DNA from: CAYZEZ01 sp964477295
Lineage (GTDB): Bacteria > Bacteroidota > Bacteroidia > Bacteroidales > SM23-62
Reading direction: 5' to 3'
DNA length: 15,637 bases
Assembly (NCBI GenBank): GCA_964477295.1
Contig: CAYZEZ010000096.1
Span: forward strand, 1 to 15,637
In this document: positions 13,095 to 15,637 of the stretch, one piece after another
Position numbering within the stretch: the stretch's first letter is position 1
Layout of the letters: each line of letters starts with the position of its first letter
Notes under the pieces: generated by a model
What the model was told of the DNA's origin: nothing
Seen by the model: the letters and a program-made list of their open reading frames with translations, nothing else
Database searches by the model: none
Translations under genes and position numbers: made by a program

Positions 13095-13382
13095 AAATAT
13101 GACCATTTTTCAATATCTTTTAAAATATTACCGTATTATACTAATAATTATTTCATCTGCCATGAAAAAACTGCGCCGTTTCATAAATCTATCCCGGTAC
13201 AATATGCCGGTATTTCCCAGTTACCCTATAATTTTGTGTACACGGCAGCCCTGGATCGCTTAGGTAACCTGTGGATGGGGTCGATCAACGAGGATGAACC
13301 CGGTTTTGCTGCAGGGATATATTATTGCAGATTAGAATCCGTCGGAGAATCCATAGTTAGAAAAATGATCCTCCAAAAATAA
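13092..13382 (+). pseudogene. Remnant of a T9SS-exported protein gene
   Basis: A short open frame (up to 96 codons) whose second half looks like the end of a type IX secretion substrate: GIYYCRLESVGESIVRKMI is a typical C-terminal sorting tail (G-I-Y-x-x-R-L, then a final basic strand). Before it lies YTAALDRLGNLWMGS, resembling a two-component-regulator propeller or SMP-30-like blade. The likely original start, ATGAAAAAACTG at 13162 behind the promoter, is in a different frame that stops after 33 codons. Promoter, start region and extreme C-terminus therefore survive while most of the body and the reading frame are lost. A small functional protein cannot be excluded, but no signal peptide is joined in frame to the tail. 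Confidence 0.6.
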
Positions 13383-13395
13383 CCACACCCTCTGT

Positions 13396-14091
13396 TCACC
13401 GCTTATCACGATAAATACAGTTCTGTGCATCACAGATCTGACAAGCATACGGGTGTTTTTTTACATCCGGGCCAATACCGATTACTCCGCTGATCGATTT
13501 AATTGGGTGCATGAGGGCTGTGTCCGAAAGGGTTATACCACAATACTTTTCCGGGAAGAATGAGAAGAGCTTAAATTGGTCATTCACCGGCCATCCGCAA
13601 TACCCGGGGCTGTATGGATTAGTTAAATTTAATTCCATTACCAGCATTCTCTCCTCAAGTTCAACCAGCATTTTTTCAACCGCGGCTTCAACTGTTTCTG
13701 ATCCAAGTACGTCATACACATATCCTTTCATCGGATCATTGTCGTCAAAGTATTTTTTAGACCGCAGCTCAATTTCCTTACCTGCCGTGAAAATGAAAAA
13801 TGCCAGTGATGAAGCAGATTTAATGTAATTGGTAACTATTTTGCCAGTCAGGAAGGCCTTATCCCCAATAATAATAGTATTGTTTTCATTAAAAAACCGG
13901 GGGACCAGTTCATATGCTCCCTGTATGTGAGTTATTTCACCGGCCTCTTCAAATACTGATTGTATTATGTCTCCGATAGGATCCGGAGCTGACCCTGGTT
14001 CAAATCCGATAAGCCTTTCAATCTTTGATGTGGTAATTCCCAATTCAGAGAAATCGTATTTTATTATTCCGGAACTGCTTTTCGTGTTCAT
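13396..14091 (-). CDS. Stand-alone vitamin B12-dependent methionine synthase activation domain protein
   Basis: A 231-residue protein matching the reactivation domain that forms the C-terminus of MetH, here as its own gene. Characteristic segments are YSPGYCGWPVNDQFKLFSFF (160-179), GITLSDTALMHPIKSISGVI (185-204) and a long preceding helical part (YVYDVLGSETVEAAVEKMLV). In MetH this domain binds S-adenosylmethionine and re-methylates cob(II)alamin after accidental oxidation. The C-terminus carries CQICDAQNC (C217, C220, C225), a cysteine cluster seen in free-standing activases and possibly an iron-sulfur or metal site. It follows the homocysteine methyltransferase gene by 45 bases on the same strand, as expected for a partner keeping the nearby corrinoid protein active. 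Confidence 0.85.
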   Translation of the reverse strand: MNTKSSSGIIKYDFSELGITTSKIERLIGFEPGSAPDPIGDIIQSVFEEAGEITHIQGAYELVPRFFNENNTIIIGDKAFLTGKIVTNYIKSASSLAFFIFTAGKEIELRSKKYFDDNDPMKGYVYDVLGSETVEAAVEKMLVELEERMLVMELNLTNPYSPGYCGWPVNDQFKLFSFFPEKYCGITLSDTALMHPIKSISGVIGIGPDVKKHPYACQICDAQNCIYRDKR

Positions 14092-14136
14092 TTTGGTGTG
14101 CTACACTGCCAGGTATCTGGTTCGCTTGCCTTTAAT

Positions 14137-15018
14137 TCAGGTATATATTTTTTGCGAAATATGGTGTATATGATCGGGGGTAGTTCCACAACAACCTCCA
14201 ATGATATTTACTCCCAGATCAATCATTTCAGGAACATAAGATGCTGTTTCTTCAGGGGATTCCTGAAAAACTGTTCTGCCTTCCAGGTACTTAGGCATAC
14301 CGGCATTTCCCTGAATGATGAGCGGGATATCATGGTTTATTTTTCTGAAGGTCCTTAATATCTCAATCATACCGGCAGTTCCATTCCCGCAATTGGATCC
14401 AAGGATATCGGCTCCGGCATGGATGAGTGGCTGAACTGCATCATCGGGTGAAATGCCCATCATGGTTTTGTATTCTCCATCCACCGTTTTTTCAAAGGTC
14501 ATGGTACATATCACTTCGCATTTTGTATTTTCTTTCGCAGCCTTAACTGCCAGCCCAGCCTCTTCAAGGTCAGACATAGTTTCAACGATAATTGCATCGG
14601 CACCTCCCTTTTCAAGGGCAATGACCTGATCCCGGAAAGCCTCATACATTTCATCCTTACTTACTTCACCCATCATCAGTATGATACCCGTTGGGCCGAC
14701 AGATCCCAGCACAAATTGCCCGTGTCCGGCAGCTTGCTTTGACAATCTGGCAGCGGCCATATTTATCTCTTCAACCCTGGATGCAAGTCCGTAATGTTTT
14801 AATTTGAATTTGCTTCCTCCGAAGGAATTAGTTTCGACCATGTCTGAGCCGGCATTAAAATAGGAGCGCGCTATATCACTTACTTCATCCGGATGGGTCA
14901 GGTTCCATTCCTCGGGACATTCCCCGGGGGCAAGGCCTTTTAAATGCAGAAAAGTGCCCCATGCACCATCGGAAACCAGGATCTTTCCCGATCTGATTAT
15001 ATCAACTATTTTGCCCAT
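14137..15018 (-). CDS. Homocysteine S-methyltransferase family protein (MetH N-terminal-domain type)
   Basis: A 293-residue TIM-barrel methyltransferase equivalent to the homocysteine-binding domain of cobalamin-dependent methionine synthase. Zinc ligands are C210 (GSNCGNG) and the paired C276 and C277 (GGCCGTTP). Other family motifs are SDGAWGTFL (16-24), ETNSFGGS (62-69), GSVGPTG (105-111) and ETMSDLEEA (146-154). It should move a methyl group from a methyl-corrinoid protein to homocysteine, giving methionine, in the cytoplasm. It has only the homocysteine module: methyl-tetrahydrofolate, B12 and activation modules are absent from the chain, but B12 and activation functions are encoded by flanking genes. 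Start ATG at 15018. Confidence 0.9.
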   Translation of the reverse strand: MGKIVDIIRSGKILVSDGAWGTFLHLKGLAPGECPEEWNLTHPDEVSDIARSYFNAGSDMVETNSFGGSKFKLKHYGLASRVEEINMAAARLSKQAAGHGQFVLGSVGPTGIILMMGEVSKDEMYEAFRDQVIALEKGGADAIIVETMSDLEEAGLAVKAAKENTKCEVICTMTFEKTVDGEYKTMMGISPDDAVQPLIHAGADILGSNCGNGTAGMIEILRTFRKINHDIPLIIQGNAGMPKYLEGRTVFQESPEETASYVPEMIDLGVNIIGGCCGTTPDHIHHISQKIYT

Positions 15019-15190
15019 TAATTATTTTAAGTTGCTAGTTAGGAGTTACTGGTTGCCAGGTGTCTGAATAACAGTCATATATGAATTAGTAAATGACACG
15101 AACTTAATTACTATTTTAATTTATGTTATTGACTATTAACACTTTACCCAGTAACTAGTACCCGGTACCTGGCAACTTGAATTATTTAAT
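15019..15190. repeat. Inverted low-complexity repeat between corrinoid and methyltransferase genes
   Basis: Two regions of related short-period sequence flank an AT-rich centre. The left arm (15029-15061) holds AAGTTGCTAGTT, GTTACTGG and GGTTGCCAGGT. The right arm (about 15147-15190) holds the inverse, including CCCAGTAACTAG and ACCTGGCAACTT. The outer flanks (TAATTATTTTAA and TTGAATTATTTAAT) also mirror each other. The arms could pair into a long imperfect stem around about 100 bases. Degenerate GTTACTGGTTGCCAGG-type repeats are frequent between Bacteroidota genes. Confidence 0.65.
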
Positions 15191-15200
15191 ACGGAGCTAA

Positions 15201-15637
15201 TTACGCCAGGGAATTCATATATTCAATTGCACCCTGAGGATCCGGTGAGTAAAAGTCTGCTCCAATGCTTTCCCTGAAATCATCATTTAAGGGAGCACCA
15301 CCAATTATCACTTTTTGATCGGTATGCTTTGCCTTAATCTTCTGCACAATATTTTCCATATTTGTCATGGTAGTAGTAAGCATAGCANNNNNNNNNNATT
15401 CTGGTTTTCACCGATAGCTTCGATAAATTTATCAGCAGTTACATCTACACCAAGATCAATGACTTCCCAGCCTGAGCCTTCAACCATCATGCTCACAAGG
15501 TTCTTCCCAATGTCGTGCAGGTCGCCGGCAACAGTGCCAACAATAAATTTCCCTTTTCTTTCCACCTCCCCTGATTGAAAATATGGCTTTAAATGTTCCA
15601 TTGCGGTACTCATGGCTTTGGCTGACATCAGTACCTG
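15201..15637 (-). CDS. Corrinoid (cobalamin-binding) methyltransferase protein, partial and gapped
   Basis: The gene enters from the right edge and ends at 15201. VAGDLHDIGKNLVSMMVEG (about 15,500-15,530) contains the B12-binding D-x-H-x-x-G motif whose histidine is the lower ligand of cobalt. It is followed by GWEVIDLGVDVTADKFIEAI and, beyond a 10-N gap, MLTTTMTNMENIVQKIKAK, VIIGGAPLNDDF and GADFYSPDPQGAIEYM, all standard for the Rossmann-like B12 domain of MtaC/MtbC/MetH-type corrinoid proteins. The upstream helical cap begins in the visible residues (QVLMSAKAMSTAMEHLKPYF). The reading frame appears to shift at the gap, but that reflects the arbitrary number of N and not a mutation. It should carry the methyl group for the downstream homocysteine methyltransferase; the methyl donor enzyme lies outside the window. 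Confidence 0.88.
15388..15397. other. Assembly gap (10 N) inside the corrinoid gene
   Basis: Ten N interrupt the B12 domain between GENQN and AMLTTTM. For the frame to continue, the missing length must be 2 modulo 3; family spacing suggests about 20 bases (around seven residues), not ten. Confidence 0.95.

Noticed and set aside
13511..13828. Plus-strand 105-codon frame opposite the B12 activation gene
   Set aside because: It is the antisense shadow of a well-supported conserved gene; its Ser/Ile/Leu-rich composition is typical of such shadows.
15019..15200. Cobalamin riboswitch upstream of the homocysteine methyltransferase
   Set aside because: I do not see the conserved B12-box-like core; the region is dominated by degenerate intergenic repeats.
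15201..15628. True frameshift or split in the corrinoid protein
   Set aside because: The frame change coincides exactly with a 10-N placeholder, and both sides are conserved, so it is an assembly artefact.

Overview
The window looks like a piece of a Bacteroidota genome, probably an anaerobic or environmental Bacteroidales or Marinilabiliales-like lineage assembled from a metagenome. Several signs agree: promoters of the TTTG-N19-TAnnTTTG type, an ECF sigma factor, carboxypeptidase-regulatory-domain envelope proteins, a BlaI/M56-TonB pair, a leftover type IX secretion (T9SS) sorting tail, and characteristic intergenic low-complexity and REP-like repeats. Two assembly gaps (100 N at 1138-1237 and 10 N at 15388-15397) mark it as a scaffold.

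Layout. The left end (minus strand) holds an ECF sigma factor whose 3' end overlaps a secreted protein cut off by the window edge. A largely gene-free stretch follows, with a 24-bp tandem repeat that broke the assembly. Next come two paralogous secreted proteins with a carboxypeptidase regulatory-like domain (1316-4089, minus). Divergent from them is a plus-strand cluster (4324-8606): a cytoplasmic GH88 unsaturated-glucuronyl-hydrolase-like enzyme, a TIM-barrel sugar isomerase/epimerase, a Gfo/Idh/MocA oxidoreductase and an SDR oxidoreductase, with a 105-bp REP-like element before the SDR gene. This reads as an intracellular route for (unsaturated) uronate-containing oligosaccharides. It lacks recognisable KduI, KdgK and KdgA within the window, so the chemistry after GH88 is open.

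The right half is minus strand. A CDF zinc transporter sits with a small outer-membrane barrel protein. A BlaI-family repressor is coupled to an M56 sensor-protease/TonB fusion, with a well-defined promoter covered by phased operator-like repeats. Next are an alpha/alpha-toroid protein of unknown function and, on the plus strand, a decayed gene that keeps a promoter, a start codon and a T9SS tail. Last is a three-gene corrinoid methyltransfer cluster: a B12-binding corrinoid protein (partial), a homocysteine S-methyltransferase and a stand-alone MetH-type reactivation protein. These three correspond to domains of cobalamin-dependent methionine synthase split into separate genes; the methyl-donor module is not in the window.

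The best candidates for something undescribed are the GH88/TIM/Gfo-Idh/SDR catabolic cluster and the split methionine synthase-like system. The phased operator array, the gene remnant and the repeat families are secondary. All family names come from reading motifs by eye; no database search was run.
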